Below are positions 13,191 through 26,699 of a stretch of DNA of 64,000 nucleotides, in pieces; the first letter of the stretch is position 1; the number at the start of each line of letters is the position of its first letter. Where the stretch lies: assembly GCF_036324505.1 (NCBI RefSeq), contig NC_086352.1:7088501-7152500 (forward strand), written 5' to 3'. The position numbers and the translations under genes were made by a program. The DNA is from Eleginops maclovinus (Eukaryota; Chordata; Actinopteri; Perciformes; Eleginopidae). A model generated the notes under the pieces. It ran no database searches and was not told the DNA's origin. It saw only the letters and a program-made list of their open reading frames with translations.

Positions 13191-13645
13191 AAGAAGAGAG
13201 ACAGGAAGTAAACACTAAAGGGAACAGCAGAAGAAGACAGACAGGAAGTAAACATTAAAGGGAACAGCAGAGGAAGAACAGACAGGAAGTAAACACTAAA
13301 GGGTACAGCAGAAGAAGACAGACAGGAAGTAAACACTGAGGGGTACAGCAGAAGAAGAGAGACAGGAAGTAAACACTAAAGGGAACAGCAGAAGAAGACA
13401 GACAGTAAGTAAACACTAAAGGGTACAGCAGAAGAAGAGAGACAGGAAGTAAACACTGAAGGGAACAGCAGAAGAAGACAGACAGGAAGTAAACACTAAA
13501 GGGAACAGCAGAAGAAGAGAGACAGGAAGTAAAGTAAACATTAATGAGAAGACAGACAGGAAGTAAACACTAAATGGAACAGCATGAGAAGACAGACAGG
13601 AAGTAAACTCTAAAGGGAACAGCAGAAGAAGAGAGACAGGAAGGA
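13189..13645. repeat. 40-bp minisatellite (about 11 copies)
   Basis: The unit GACAGGAAGTAAACACTAAA plus GGGAACAGCAGAAGAAGACA is repeated in tandem and nearly uniform. It directly follows the noisy duplicated block. Each unit contains GTAAACA, a forkhead-like motif, but its function is unknown. Confidence 0.96.
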
Positions 13646-13904
13646 ATTCTGACAGGCTGTCCAGTCAGACGTGACAGAATACTCCTCACACCTCCTGCGG
13701 ATTGAAAACCAGATCTGAACAAGCAACTGGAATCATTTGCAGAGATGCAGTCTGCAGGAAACTCACGCTCACAATTACACACATATGGGATACCACACCT
13801 TATAATTCAGGCAAACAGAGTTCCTGTTCTTTAGTATATTCATGCAATTAATAGGATTCAAGATGGATTTATTTGGTCGTGTGCACAGCAGGTTATGGGC
13901 ATTT

Positions 13905-13995
13905 ATGGCAACTCCCTCTGGAGAGACATTTGGTATTTTAGCCTTTGCAGACCATTTACATGCACACACATTTCAGAAAAAGGAAAACCCTTAAA
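13905..13995 (+). mobile_element. Family A element fragment
   Basis: Contains TTTTAGCCTTTGCAGACCAT and TTACATGCACAC; truncated after AAAACCCTTAAA. Confidence 0.65.
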
Positions 13996-16199
13996 TAAAG
14001 TTCATTTTAATTGTATTATCAATTAGTTAAACTGCCAATAAAACCACAAATCCTTGAACTGTAGATATATATTGTTTATTTTTATGTTCAATTGTATTTT
14101 TAACTAATTTGCAAAGCTTTGTGAACATGCTGTATTTCACAATTTGGGATCAGTTGAGATCTCATATAATCTAAATCCTGAGAGGCTTGAATTGCATATA
14201 CAGTATTTGGTAGTTAGCTTGATAACTGAGCAATATTTGATCAATTTGCTTTACTATCTTCCTCTGGATCAACTCATTGGATGTAAAATATAAGTAATTG
14301 TCAAAAACAAAATTCAAAAACAGCATTGCTTGCTAAGAATTGTTATTTGTTAAATGTAATTCAAGAAGCATCTGTCCTGTTAGCATCTCCTGAGAAGGGA
14401 AACCAGACTAAGCGCGATGCAATGCCTCCTTTCTATTGTATGTTTATCATTTGCTTAGGTGTTTCACATTCTGCACAAACAGCTTTTAAAGTAATCCTAC
14501 ACACAGCGAGCCTCGACGACGATTTGTAATCCGAAAACAATGACGCAACGCAACGCAAGATTTGTGTGGCTGAACTGTTACATCATGTGGACCGAGTCAG
14601 CGAGAAAAACTGTGAAAGCTACAGGGCTTATAGTGTTGAGATCACATCACTCTTCACTAACACACACACACACACACACACACACGATCAGCATTTAAAC
14701 ACACTAAAGCTGCGTTAAGCTGTAAGAGGCTCCACACGACACAAACTGTCTGTGGGCATGTATGTCAGTGTGGGTGTTTGAGAGAATACTTCATCTACCA
14801 ATCAAGTTAAGCTCAATGGCACCTAATCCCATTATTCCATGCTACGTTCAAACATCCCCAAACTCTGTCATTCGTTATTGTTTGATTAAGGGACTCCTAG
14901 TGGTAGAGAAGTATACACGTGATGGAATAATGGGCAGCAAGTCGGTCATTATTGCTACTGACCCCGACAGATCTTTCATATTGTCCCGCTTTCTACACGG
15001 CTTCCACTCCGTGAATCATTTAAAGCAACACATTGATTACCAAATATTTTTAAATGATCCTATTATACTCTGTTCCAGCAGCGACAGCAACCTGACTTGA
15101 GGTTTTCTCTAACCGTCCAAGTCTGTTCACATTTTCATTTCCATGAACCAGTCTTTAAACACTAACAGGAGCCCATACTATGTTCCTGTTAGTGTTTATG
15201 TCCTGACGTTAAATTGACCTCTGGATGTCCAAATTGACCAATTAGACTTGAGTATTCAACTAACTCAATAACTTTATTGAGTCGAACAGTACGGGGCTGA
15301 ACCGATGTTGGCAAGTCGATACACTCCAACCCAAACTCCACACCGGCTCAGACACAACAGGTCAGAAACAGAACAGAATGTGTAAAACCGACTCACTGCC
15401 GACGCACCTACCATGCTCTCACATTTAGGTTCAACAAGGTTTTTTGAGGGGGTAATCCTGCACCACTGTGTCTCATGTAGCCCTACACCAGGTCGCCTCC
15501 ACGTTGTTGGCGTCCATGAGAGAGAGATAGAGGGCAACAACTGCAGGATTACATCTTTAGATTAGATTACTCCCTCTTTCATTTCCCTCCTAACCTCATC
15601 GTTCTCCGTCCTCCTTTAAATATTTATTTGTTTGTTCATCTTTTCTCATTTTCTCTTGAGCCCCATAATCCCTGAGTCATCTCTGCGCACCACAAACTAC
15701 TGGAACGGCTCAGTGTTCATTTCACACGACTGCAGACATTTTCTATTGTCAGGCAGCCTTCTCTGCAGTAACCACCGACACGCGGACACACCGAACGTGA
15801 TTTTATATTACTGTAAAGGTGCTTTAAAGCTGCTATTTATTGATGGTTCTCTGAATGACTTTGAATCTAAAACTCTCACTCCATCAGGTGTTGAACCAGA
15901 GTCTGCTTTCTATTACCGTTCTGCCTCCAAAGAAATTAATCAGTGTGTGCCTGGCAACCAAGCAACGAAGGTAATAAATAGCAAGATATGGAATTTGTTC
16001 AAAATTGTTTTCATCTTTGCATGTTCGTGAGAAATCTTTTCTGTGTTCTCACCTCCCTCTCGTTCCTCTCACACACAGATGGAGACGCAATAACTCTCAG
16101 ACAGTTTAAATATATACTGTAGGCGCCATTGTGAATTTTAATGCAATCTCCAACCACAATGAACTCTTTAGGAAGCTCAGTACAAGAACAGAGTTTGTC

Positions 16200-17130
16200 T
16201 ATCCTTTAGGAGGTTAAAGGGAAAGCTGAAGGCCTGATTTTCATGTGACTCGGTCAAAGGGTGTAGCATCGGTAAATTACAATTTGGAGCAAATCTATTG
16301 AACAAATACAACCTTTAATGTCAATGTGAGATAGGGTGGAGCTTTGCCTAACTAGTTTTTGATTGCAGCCACTTAAATCCTCACTCAAACATCTGTAAAT
16401 CGTTTTCAAACCAAAACTCTGGTTCCATATTACAACAGATTCCTATCGTTAAATCCAAAGAGCTGTTGTATTTTTACTTTCATCAAAGGAGTTCAAGTTA
16501 AAATCCTGAAAGGTTCCAGGCACATCTAGTCCAACCCTAACCCAAGGTCCAGTGTCTTCAACTCTTTAAAAGGGATAAACCCGTGGAAAACGAAGCTCCA
16601 CAATGACTTTTGAACTGGACTTAATATTGGAACTGAAAACTCAGATAATCTATACAACAGAGTTGTTGAACTTTTGTTGAAGAAAGAAAGGAGGTTGACT
16701 TTGTGTTATTTGGGTTTCTTGCTTTTGTAATAGCATTCATTCTCGCCTGACTGTGATGCAACGCCCTGTTTTACTGCGTTCCTGTATTTTATTAGTGGTT
16801 TCTTTAGCCATGACGTCACAATGATGGTATTGAAAGGTGGATGTAGTCAGGTAGGACAATACTGAAGGCTTGGGTGTGAAATATACGGCCTGCTACTGCA
16901 AAATACAGTGTGAGGGTTCGACTGTTTGTCAGCAGGATGAATGAAAAACTACAGTCTTGATTTTCTATTGACTTTGTGGAAAGGTGTGCCATGGACCAAT
17001 TACATTTTGAAGCTAAGTTGATTAACACATACACAACATCTTCTTCTTTAATTAACATTTTGAGATAGGACTAACCCTTGGCGGGGAATTCCCTTACCAG
17101 TTTGTGATTGAAGCCACTTGAATCCTCACT
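16200..17130. repeat. Diverged direct duplication
   Basis: 16200-16400 and 16925-17130 share GAGATAGG, TTTTTGATTGCAGCCACTTA/TTGTGATTGAAGCCACTTG, AATCCTCACT, and weaker matches around TTACAATTTGGAGC/TTACATTTTGAAGC. The spacing is about 735 bases. Confidence 0.65.
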
Positions 17131-17267
17131 TTTGTTATCACCTAGATTAGATATGTTTAAGTAAAATCCAAAGAGTTATTGTCTTAAGTACACCATGATC
17201 CTAAATTATATCAACAATTGAAGTAAAAGTCCAAAGAAGCTGTTGTCTAATGTCCGAACAAATCTAG

Positions 17268-17345
17268 TCTGACCCTAACCCTAACACTGACCCTGACCCT
17301 GACCCTGACCCTGACCCTAACACTGACCCTGACACTGACCCAAGT
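17268..17345. repeat. Telomere-like hexamer stretch (CCCTAA/CCCTGA)
   Basis: About ten hexamers alternate between CCCTAA, CACTGA and CCCTGA. This resembles a degenerate interstitial telomeric repeat. A shorter CCCTAACCCTAA occurs near 9006. Confidence 0.8.
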
Positions 17346-17783
17346 CCAATAATTGCAGCTCCCAATTTCTTAGAGCACTCACAACTCAAGCTTTAAAGTT
17401 GTGTGCTAAACAATCACCATCACTAGAAGAACCGTTAAATCCATCTGCAGAAGATTCAATCAAACCCTTCAGTGCAGATCAGAGGACACCTCGGGAAACC
17501 GACCAATCAGCTTCCTTGTAAGCAAAGCTGGAGACCGAGGCATTGACCATTTCTCCTGGCCTAATCGGCCCGCGATTGTCCCGGTGTGAACACAAACTTG
17601 AATCCTCTGGGCGAAGCTCTCGTAATCCCGCGGAGGGGATTATACCGGGAGGTCATTTAGGAGGATCAAACCAGAGGGGGGGGGATCTGAAATGTATCCC
17701 AAGGGAGATTCAGGAATGTGCGCTGCGTGGCAGGTGAGGTAAAAGATGGAGGGGCAGAGAAATAAAGCTGCTTTTCTACTTAC

Positions 17784-17850
17784 CTATATCTGTCTCTTTG
17801 TGGTTCTTGACGAGTTCTGCAAGCTCAAAGTTCCCAGCAATAATGGCGAC
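17784..17850 (-). CDS. shank2: shank2 coding exon 9: ankyrin repeat 6
   Basis: This exon has 67 bases (22 codons plus one base) and was too short for simple ORF calling. The acceptor is TTTCCCCCTCCAG before 17850 and the donor is a perfect GTAAGT at 17783. It encodes VAIIAGNFELAELVKNHKET followed by DI and a split codon starting with G. This closes the ankyrin domain; mammals read VAIIAGNFELAEYIKNHKETDIV. The phase-1 end equals that of the alternative first exon at 4362..4329, so both can join the same next exon, which is outside the window. Codon numbering reaches 390 here. Confidence 0.95.
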
Positions 17851-18004
17851 CTGGAGGGGGAAATAAAAGTCTGTTTATCTTTTCAATTCAGGTGCTTTTC
17901 ACACCCGAAAAGCTCTCACGTCTTTTAAAAAGCCCTCGAAACACACCTTCTCCCCCCTCCCCCCGTCTCCTCTTGGCTCAGGACTTTTATTTTTATATTT
18001 TTTG

Positions 18005-18075
18005 TTTGTTTTTCTTTATTTGCCTGCGAAGCGTCTTTGAGCACTGTTTGAAATCGCTATATAAATGTCAGGTAT
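18005..18075 (+). mobile_element. Teleost repeat tail (LINE-like)
   Basis: GCGAAGCGTCTTTGAGCACT and AAATCGCTATATAAATG match the common fish repeat pattern AAGCGTCTTTGAG...GCGCTATATAAAT. Confidence 0.6.
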
Positions 18076-18373
18076 TATAATGATAACCTTCAGATAGTAT
18101 TGTAAAAGCACTACTTTAACACAAATATGTTGTGGAGACAGAAATATACATTTAATTATAGTATATTTTAACCAGCAATGAAGCAACGTTCAAAGACCAT
18201 GTGCTTCCAGGCTGATTTTAACTCAGATTTCAAAAGGTACTCCATCAGAAACAAGAAAGAGGAACTTAATCGCAATAATGTCAGCAATTTCCTCCTCTTT
18301 GAACAGAATCTGACTTTGAACTTGATATAAAATCCTTCATGGCTTTAATCATCTGTAGCAGGGCAGTAATCTA

Positions 18374-18376
<3 letters not shown>

Positions 18377-18408
<32 letters not shown>
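18377..18408. repeat. (CA)n microsatellite
   Basis: Pure CA tract of about 32 bases. Confidence 0.96.
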
Positions 18409-18410
<2 letters not shown>

Positions 18411-19517
18411 AAGTCACATGTTTAGTTTATGTGAAGAGGACAGAGTGAACGTTTTCTGTTGCCTTCAAACAACGGACGGAGAAAAGACGTGGATTATTTA
18501 TTGGGTAAAAACACAAACTAAATCCATTGTGTTTTTACGAATAACCGATGGAAATACTTACTTCTTTGTAGTTGAGGCGTGATAAGTGTTTTAAAGCGTC
18601 CCCAATTAAGTTGTTACCAGATATACAGAAGAGTAATTCTATGTTTTCTAAAATTTCTCCAATATTTCTATATTTTTTTGTTGTTTCTTCTTAAATTCTG
18701 GACACTAACTGTATATACCTGGACAATTTCCCATACATAGACCTTAATTAGACAGAATCATTTGGATGCAAGGCCAAATTCTTAGTTTATCACAAGCTCC
18801 ACTTACATGGTTTTGATCCCATCCTGCCTTTTGACAACAATTCACCAGATATCAATATCCTATCACCAGGCTGTAGTGATGGATTCAACATTGAGGGACC
18901 CCTACGTGTATAATATCAAGAAAATCCAATAACACACAGATTATAATTAACACCTTGTTTTATCAAACAGTTAAGAATGAACTTTCGTTCTCAAATAAGT
19001 CAAAAAATGAAACATTTCACCAAGTATTAATAGGTTAAGGTAAGGATTTGTTTGTAAAAAGGACAATTAAAAGCCGTTATCAGCATGTGTTATGGTGTTT
19101 CACTGTTTATGTGCAATGTATACTTTATCTACAATGCTATTACTGGCTTCTACTTCAATACACAAGGCTAATAACACGTAACTTTAAGTTCACAATGATG
19201 CTATTTACGTGTTTCTATTTGGTAACCTTGGTTGTGTACTTATTATATGTTTGTACTTTATCTGATCTCTGCCTTCCTATCTGCACTGTCTCTTTGCTTT
19301 AATGTAAATTCCCTTGCTATAGTGCAAACAAATAAATCAACACAACTTCCATGAACTATTCCTCTGCCTTTGACCAATTAAAACAAAGATGCATTTCCAG
19401 TGTGTGTCCAGCAGGGGGCGGTAAAGCCTGCCCCCCCCCTGTCAGTGACCCAGATCAGCTTCCTGTTGTCCCTGCAGGCGCATCACTCCTGGTGCTACAG
19501 CACACCTTAAGTCATGT

Positions 19518-19673
<156 letters not shown>

Positions 19674-21770
19674 GTCTCAGCAGCATTATGCAATCTCTGA
19701 TTCCTGGAGAACAAAATCAGGAGGAAGAGATAAAAAGTGTATTATTAAAGCGGAGTTGGCTTGAGTAGTAATACTCTGCCGCCTCCCTCCACAGTTGACC
19801 TTTTTCTTCAAATAAATACTGAGAGAAAAAGCACTCGAGAAGCTCTAACCGACGTGTTTTCCATCCTCTTGAATTCTTCAACACGCTGCATTAATATACA
19901 ATATCTTCCGTTTCGTGTGACTCAATTACTGAGACGCTGCTCTTCTTCATGTGCTGTTTCCTGTCAGCGGGATGCAGGATGTAAGAGGGACAAGGGGCTC
20001 AAATTTAGAAATTGCAATGCCAGCGATTTATTGTTACTTTCACATAAATCTATACCTGGAAAAACTACTTTTGCGACAGTTTTAAGGGACATTACATGCC
20101 AGTTCAATGATGCTACATGCAAAGAAATGAAGTGTGCCACCTTCTCAATAAAGGCATTCATATTAGGCCTCAGAAATAAGAAAGATGCTGATGTTATAAG
20201 GTCAAGATAAAAGGCAAAAGGGCCGGTGCTCGAGGTCTATCTGTGCCTGGAGGAGGGTGTGTGTCCTTCACCACTCTCTCCCACTCTCTCCCAGGATCTC
20301 CCATAATGCACGCCACCATGTGTGATAAATCGGTGACAGGATATTCTCCCACAGGAAGTCGGATCTGGCTCGTGCACGTGATGGAGTAACACGTCAGGAG
20401 GGAAGTGACAGTGATGAAGATCCACCGAGCACGGCGGGAAAAACTGACCGAAGCAGAACTAACTGAGAGCGAGGATGTCTCAAGCAAAACCAACGGCAGC
20501 TTTAAGACTGAATGTCTAATATGTGTGGGTTTTGGACACTTAAGATGTAACAGCCGCATGTTTTCCAACTCATTTAATAATAATGAATGCAGACAGGGTA
20601 CAAGAAATGAGTTGAAGACACACACACACACACATACAGTGAAACAGGAACGTTCAGGTAAAAGCTGCTGTCTGTGAAACCAAAACAAAGCGCTTAAAGA
20701 GTACAATTGCCTTTAAAATTGCAAAAGAAAAGAGCTGAAAGACACCAAAATAACCGATGAGGAATAACTTAGTGGATGCATCACTAAGGATGAGTCTCTA
20801 TATACACAAAATCACTGGATCCACAGTAAATGTAAAATACGCTTTGATGCACGGATGCATTTTTGGTACATTTAGTAAAACAAACAGATTTGAAATATCA
20901 TTTGTATGTTTCTTCCTGTGTAATCCTATCAGCCTGGACTCATCTTACATGAGTTCCTGGTGCTGTTGCTGCCTATAATTCCCACTGAGGCATTAAAGGT
21001 GGGGGGATGGAGAGTGGGCTTCCCTGCTAGCATCTCTTGGGCTGCTGTACTCGTTGCTATGGCACCCCAACTCAGCTGCTCATTGGCTGTTCGGCTTGAA
21101 CCAGGTTCGAATTGACAGTAATGGACCATACTTATGCACCTAGAAATATAGAAATACAGGACAAATTGTCTGCTTTTGCTTTTGCCAAATCTGGCCCAAT
21201 GACATGAGGTTTGAATCTAGATTTGACGTACTGTACTGCATGTCACTAGTGGCGGTAATTTGCAGCACGCGACTCTGAACAATTAGGCAGACAGAGAAAC
21301 AGAGGAGGAAAATCAGGTCTGACGTACAGTGTGTGCCAAAGGCGACGAGAAACAAGACAATGTGTGGGGGCAAACAGGCCAGGGTATAAAGGAGGAAGTG
21401 GGAAACAGACGATAATTATAATGAGGAGTGGAGGTAGGAATTAGATTAGAAGAAGGTGCAGGGGAGATATGAAATTGGAGTGAAAGGAAGAAAGAAAGTC
21501 AATGAAATCAGGTATTGTAGTGAGGATCAAAAGCTTAGAAGTGCACAGAGGTTATTTTACGAGGGAAATTCTGTTTGAGGAGACAAAAGAGAGTTAGGGG
21601 AAGTGGAGAGAACATGGCCAATTGTCGGAGGAGATTTTTAAATAAAGAAAAGGAATTTTTATCTCCGTGAAAGCCCTCTATCTGCAGAACGGCAGAGAGG
21701 ATGATGGGAGTTTTCTGTCCTCAAATTCTCTTCCTTTTGTTGCACGCCACAATGGTGATCAGGCTAAGCT

Positions 21771-21773
<3 letters not shown>

Positions 21774-21821
<48 letters not shown>
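21774..21821. repeat. (CA)n microsatellite
   Basis: Pure CA tract of about 48 bases. Confidence 0.97.
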
Positions 21822-21823
<2 letters not shown>

Positions 21824-22692
21824 AGACTGACACATGATATTATCAAATGGCATGGCCACACACCCACGCTGTGTCCTAATTAAGAGCAGCGGCAGGCGTC
21901 CTTCAGCCCAGGCAATCACTTTTTATTAACATTTGCACTTTGCAGTTTTTCATTTGGCTCCTAATGATGATGTTTACATGAAGCTTCTCCTCCGTTCAAA
22001 TGACAAGCGTGCAGAGGGCCTGCTCTCTGGGTACTAATGCAGACGGAAATGTCACTCACAACTGCATCTAGACTTCTGTGTTATATATTTAAAAGGAATC
22101 TATGATTTTATTTGGAAAAACATCGTCCCTGCTGCTTTAGAGACGAATCAGTTCCAGTTTTCAGGTAATTATCGTTGTTATAAATATTTTACAACATGCA
22201 CATTTTATTCAAAGTCCTCATGGAGTTTATTTTATGGTATTTCATTTGAATGTGTTTTTATTGTCTTTTGTTGTAATTTAGTTTTTTTTCTATTTGTATT
22301 TCACACACCATCTCGTCTTCTCATTTTTCTGTAATTACATCGTTATGTTTATGTAAAAAAATAAACAATTAAAATATTTACAAAAAACATCAATATTTCT
22401 TCATATTTTTGTATTAGAATATTTAATTTTAAGTGCTGTGTTAAAATTCTTCAGGGACAAAAGGTGAAAGCCTATTCCGAACATTTTCCGAGTTAATTTT
22501 GAATATCCCAATTATTAGTCTCATTGATTACAACCTCCCACAGATTAGGGGAAGTTTTCCATTCATTTATGTGCGATTTAAGTCTTTTTTTGGGCCAAAT
22601 CTAGGAGTCCTATTTTGAAAATGTTCAAAAATGTTCTGTTTTGCTTCTTTTGGGCAAGAGTGCTCTCATTTGGAGGTGCAGCGTTAATAGGG

Positions 22693-22985
22693 GTTGACTA
22701 CGGTGGCTGGCAGGTGCAAATGCAAAACACTTAGACCATAGAAACACGCTTCACTTTCATATTTATATTTCAAGGTTCAGGCACATTAGCTACAGTGTAG
22801 AAAAGTAGTGCAAGGACAAGTCTACATATAGAAGAACACAATGTAAAAGGAAGATGCAAACACATTATGGAGGCACTTTACAGCTCAGGTGTTTGCATCG
22901 TTTCTGAAGCTGCAGCACGTTCCTTCGAATTGAAGTATTTTGGGCCGTTGTAAGGCGTTTGGACCTTTAGGCCACCGTAGCTAAC
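22693..22985. mobile_element. Miniature inverted-repeat element, about 290 bp
   Basis: The ends are imperfect inverted repeats: the left end starts CTACGGTGGCTGGCAGGTGC, and the right end inverted starts CTACGGTGGCCTAAAGGTCC. There is no coding capacity. The element lies in intron 8 and its superfamily is unassigned. Confidence 0.65.
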
Positions 22986-24334
22986 AGAGTGGAAGACTGA
23001 TTGTAGCTACAAATCCAGCACCATGGTTATTACAATTTAGTGAGGAATAAGTCGAGGGGTCTTCTGTCCACCCAACACCTTTGGGATGAAACCGAGCCGG
23101 ACCTGATCCCCAGCACCTGAGTTGGACTTGAACTTATAGTCGTGTAGCTGAATGGAACAGAATCCCTGCAGCAGGGGTTATGAAATGTGGTGAAAAGGTT
23201 GAAACCCGATGAGTGACAAAGTGGTCTACAAAATGTCTTAATATACGTTTGCATTTTAGTTTTGTGAAGCACTTGTCCCTCTTTTCTTCTTCTACATCAG
23301 TTACTGAATTTCTGTATTTTTCAGATCGAGGCCACTTTAGAGAACAGGCCTAAACTTGTTGGATAGAGCTTCTGGCTCCATGTGTAGGTGGAGAGTGCAA
23401 CTGTGATAAAGATAGTAAGAGCAAGAGAGCGAGTTCCTCCTCTCGAAAAAAAGAGAGAGTGCAAAGCATGTCTAGTGGCTGCTTGTTGTTCGGTTTCTGT
23501 CAGTGGAGATCTGCTGTTTGTGTCTCTATCCCAACACATTTCTGCCCAAATGTTTTTCGGAAAGCTGCTGGAAATGTTGGCAGCAGAAAGAAAGACAGCA
23601 TCTCTTCTCTGTGAGTCTGACAGACTGAAACCATTTCCTGTTCAAAACTGGCCCCTTTGTTTCACACATTCCTGCACAAGCTATCTTTCTGTTGTTATAT
23701 AATGATGCTTTTATCACCGTTCTCAAAAGGACAGCTCCAAAAAATGACTTGCTATCTCTAAATGTTGAGATTTTCACTCACTGTGAATTTAAAGATTCTT
23801 AATATAATGACTTACAGATTGGTTTTGTTCACCATAATGGTTCAGAAATTGGCTTTTTTACATTTTAATTGATTAAAAGTTTCGTAGAAAAGCAGATATA
23901 ATGACATGCAACTTCAAAAATGATGATTGATGAGAGAAAAATGATAGTTTGGTTGAACGCAAAAGGGTTTTTCCAGCTAATTTAACAGCCAAATGTTCCA
24001 ATAAACTACAAAACGGCATCAAACATCATCAGAGTTTAAATGGGGCGACTTTATCTACCAATCAGAGAGTCAGTGATTGGATTCCCAACCCCTGCAGTCA
24101 ACATGTCAAAGTGTCATTGGATAAGATACCCTTAATTGCTCCTATAGGCATGTCTAGGTATGTCACTCTTTAAAACCGTCAACTAAATAACATGTAATGT
24201 GATTTAAATGTAGACTTTTTAGATCTAGCTTCTATAAGAAGACATTTTATGTTCATTTTCAGTTTTATATTTGTGTGTTTTGCCTCTAAAGTGACATGTT
24301 TTCATGCTTAAATGTGCTTTATTTAGAGAGCACA

Positions 24335-24575
24335 GTCTCTGGCTCTGTTGTGATTGGCCAACCCGCTCAGAGATGTCCCGCCCCTTAGCCTATCAGGTAT
24401 AATGTGTTGGAGCGTTAGCCAATAGAAGCACGAGTGGTCCAAAGTGATGTCATTGTGTTCAGGAACTAAACACAGGAGTCCAATGTTAGCCTTTGCTGAC
24501 CATTTACAAGCACAGAAACCTACAACAGGAAAGAGAAAACCCCCCAAAAAGCACGATGGAGCCCGTTTAACTCTA
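24335..24575 (+). mobile_element. Family A element, plus copy
   Basis: Contains CTCTGTTGTGATTGGCCAAC, ATGTCCCGCCCCTTAGCC, AGCCAATAGAAGC and TGCTGACCATTTACAAGCAC, with the family end near GAGCCCGTTTAA. Confidence 0.75.
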
Positions 24576-25289
24576 GAGTATAAGAGATGCTTCCTCTCTC
24601 TCTGAACGTCCACAGGCATGATGCAACAGATTATTGATCCTGCTCTCCAACAGATCTGCAATTACGTCCGCACTGAGCTGCATGCAGGCCGAGCGGTAAA
24701 CACCGTGATGTGATGAGCGCTCAGCCCGGGCTCTCTCCTCTCAACAAGCGCTCCCTCTAATCAAGCGCTCCACTGGAGAGGCTGTGGAGGACCCCGTGGG
24801 ACTGTCTGTCATAAACGCCTGCGTGAACACCCTCCTCTGCAGCTCAGGAGGAGGTTAAGAGTCAGTCGTCGCAGAGACACAGCTCCGAACGCTGCCGGGT
24901 TTCTGCCTGATGATTAGATGTGTATAAACACAGTGGGAGAGTAACTAAGTACATACAGTACTGAATACTTGAGTTCAGTTGCTTGTATTTTCACTTTATG
25001 CTATTTTACTCCATCACATTAATTGTACAGCATTGGTTAACAGCTACTTGCAGATTCAGATAAAACTAAATATTAGGAGGTTTATTATCTATTAAGATAG
25101 CGCATTACAAAGACCTTTAAGTTAGCGCCACCTTTTAAAAGCTGCGAAGTTAAAGTGATGAACACATTAATGCCTCACTTTTAATGCAGTGAGATAATAA
25201 ATGCTTTATTCTGAAAAAAGGATCAGTTTTGGTACTTAAAGTTTATTTTGAGTCTTAAACTTTTGCACTTTTACTCAAGTCGTGACAGG

Positions 25290-25475
25290 GAGTTGCCTGA
25301 AACACCTCCATTGGACTCCTTTCTTCACTTCCTGAACATAGTGACATCACTACGTAACACTCACGCTCCTATTGGCTAGCGCTCCAATACATTGTACGAT
25401 GATACGGCTAAGGGGCGGGACATCTCTAAGATGTTGACCAATCACAACAGAGCCGGCCAGCTAACCGATCAGAGC
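25290..25475 (-). mobile_element. Family A element, inverted partial copy
   Basis: Contains ATTGGACTCCTTTCTTCACT, CCTATTGGCTAGCGCTCCAA, GGGGCGGGACATCTCTAAG and ACCAATCACAACAGAGCCGG. It faces the plus copy at 24335-24575 about 0.7 kb away. Confidence 0.75.
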
Positions 25476-26146
25476 AGACTGGGCTTATCGTCACGCACAC
25501 ACTCAAACTGTTAAACTCCTGTGTGATTGTGCAAAATAACTTTGTGTGTTTAATAAGTTTTGGCTCGTATTGCCGGATTTTAAATTGTGTTTAAAACTGG
25601 ATTTAAAATGAGTTTCCTTTTAATTTTGTTCAGTTTGAAGCATTTCAAATTGCCTTAAATCAACTTTTTTTAAATAATAGCAGTTTTAAATCCTTTAACA
25701 TTCCCAATGTAGTCACTCAGAGAACAGCATGCTCTTCCTACTACAAAAACACACTTTCAGGAGTTGTATGAACTTCCTCTCACAGCTAGATTTGTTTTTC
25801 AGCGTTCCCCAAAGTTGATGAAACACACGTCTGTTGTAAAAAGCTGAGAAGCTAAATGACTAAACGGACGCTCTCGAGCTCTCGATGTTCGTTTGGTTCT
25901 CCTCTACAACGGAAACAAATCTAATGCTGGGCAGGAAAAAGACATTTGCAATCCCATGTTGCAACTGACCTTGACCGTAATGCACTGTTTCCATGGTAAC
26001 AAATGAGATGAAGACCTCATAATATGTGCTGCTACTAAAAATGTTTCCCCCATGCAGCGAGCTGTTAATCGATCTCCTGTAATCACTTAGAAGCAAACCA
26101 AACGCTGGAGAATATGGGTTTTTTTAACGTGTGTGTGTGACTCTAC

Positions 26147-26224
26147 CTGAAATGGACTCTGGCTGTTGTAGTTCTTCACGTCTTTGTCGGCTCCGCGAAC
26201 AAGCAGCACTCTGGCACAGTTATC
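26147..26224 (-). CDS. shank2: shank2 coding exon 8: ankyrin repeats 5-6
   Basis: This exon has 78 bases (26 codons): DNCARVLLVRGADKDVKNYN, then SQSPFQ. It holds the second helix of ankyrin repeat 5 and the start of repeat 6. The acceptor is CTCTTTCCTCCACAG, a good polypyrimidine tract, and the donor is GTAGAG at 26146, followed within ten bases by a short CA run. Family members read SCARVLLFRGxNKELKNYNSQxPFQ at this place, so the match is clear. Phase is 0-0. Confidence 0.95.
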
Positions 26225-26699
26225 CTGTGGAGGAAAGAGGACACAATGAGTAAAACAAAGCTGGGAAAAAGGTTTAAAACAACACAGAAATCCTTTCATT
26301 TTTCCTACTTTTTGGAGGAAAACGACAGATTAGCTTCCAGTGACTTTAGCAGAAACCTCCAGAAGTAGTGGCTGAACATCCAAACACTGCCACAGGAAGA
26401 GGAATACAAAAAAAAAAAATCTACTACCTACATGAGGAATGGAGCTTGTTGCGCTGCTAAGTGAGTATCTATCTCTGCACTCAAACAGAAAGAGGGAGTG
26501 AGATGGAGAAACGTAGAGAGAGAAGAACAGAGAGCTGGAGAGCGCTGAGGGCTTTGAATCTGCTGCACAAATCGCCCACAAAGTGCTCAACCACGCATGC
26601 ACCGTGCACACACACATGGACATAAATACTTATTTTAGATCCACAATAAGCTATTGAGAGTTGCTCACACAGAAACACAAGCTTAATCTGTGCAGTGTT

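Noticed and set aside
13189..13645. CRISPR-like array
   Set aside because: The 40-bp units are contiguous with no unique spacers, in a vertebrate genome; it is a minisatellite. The same holds for the 72-bp and 57-bp arrays.
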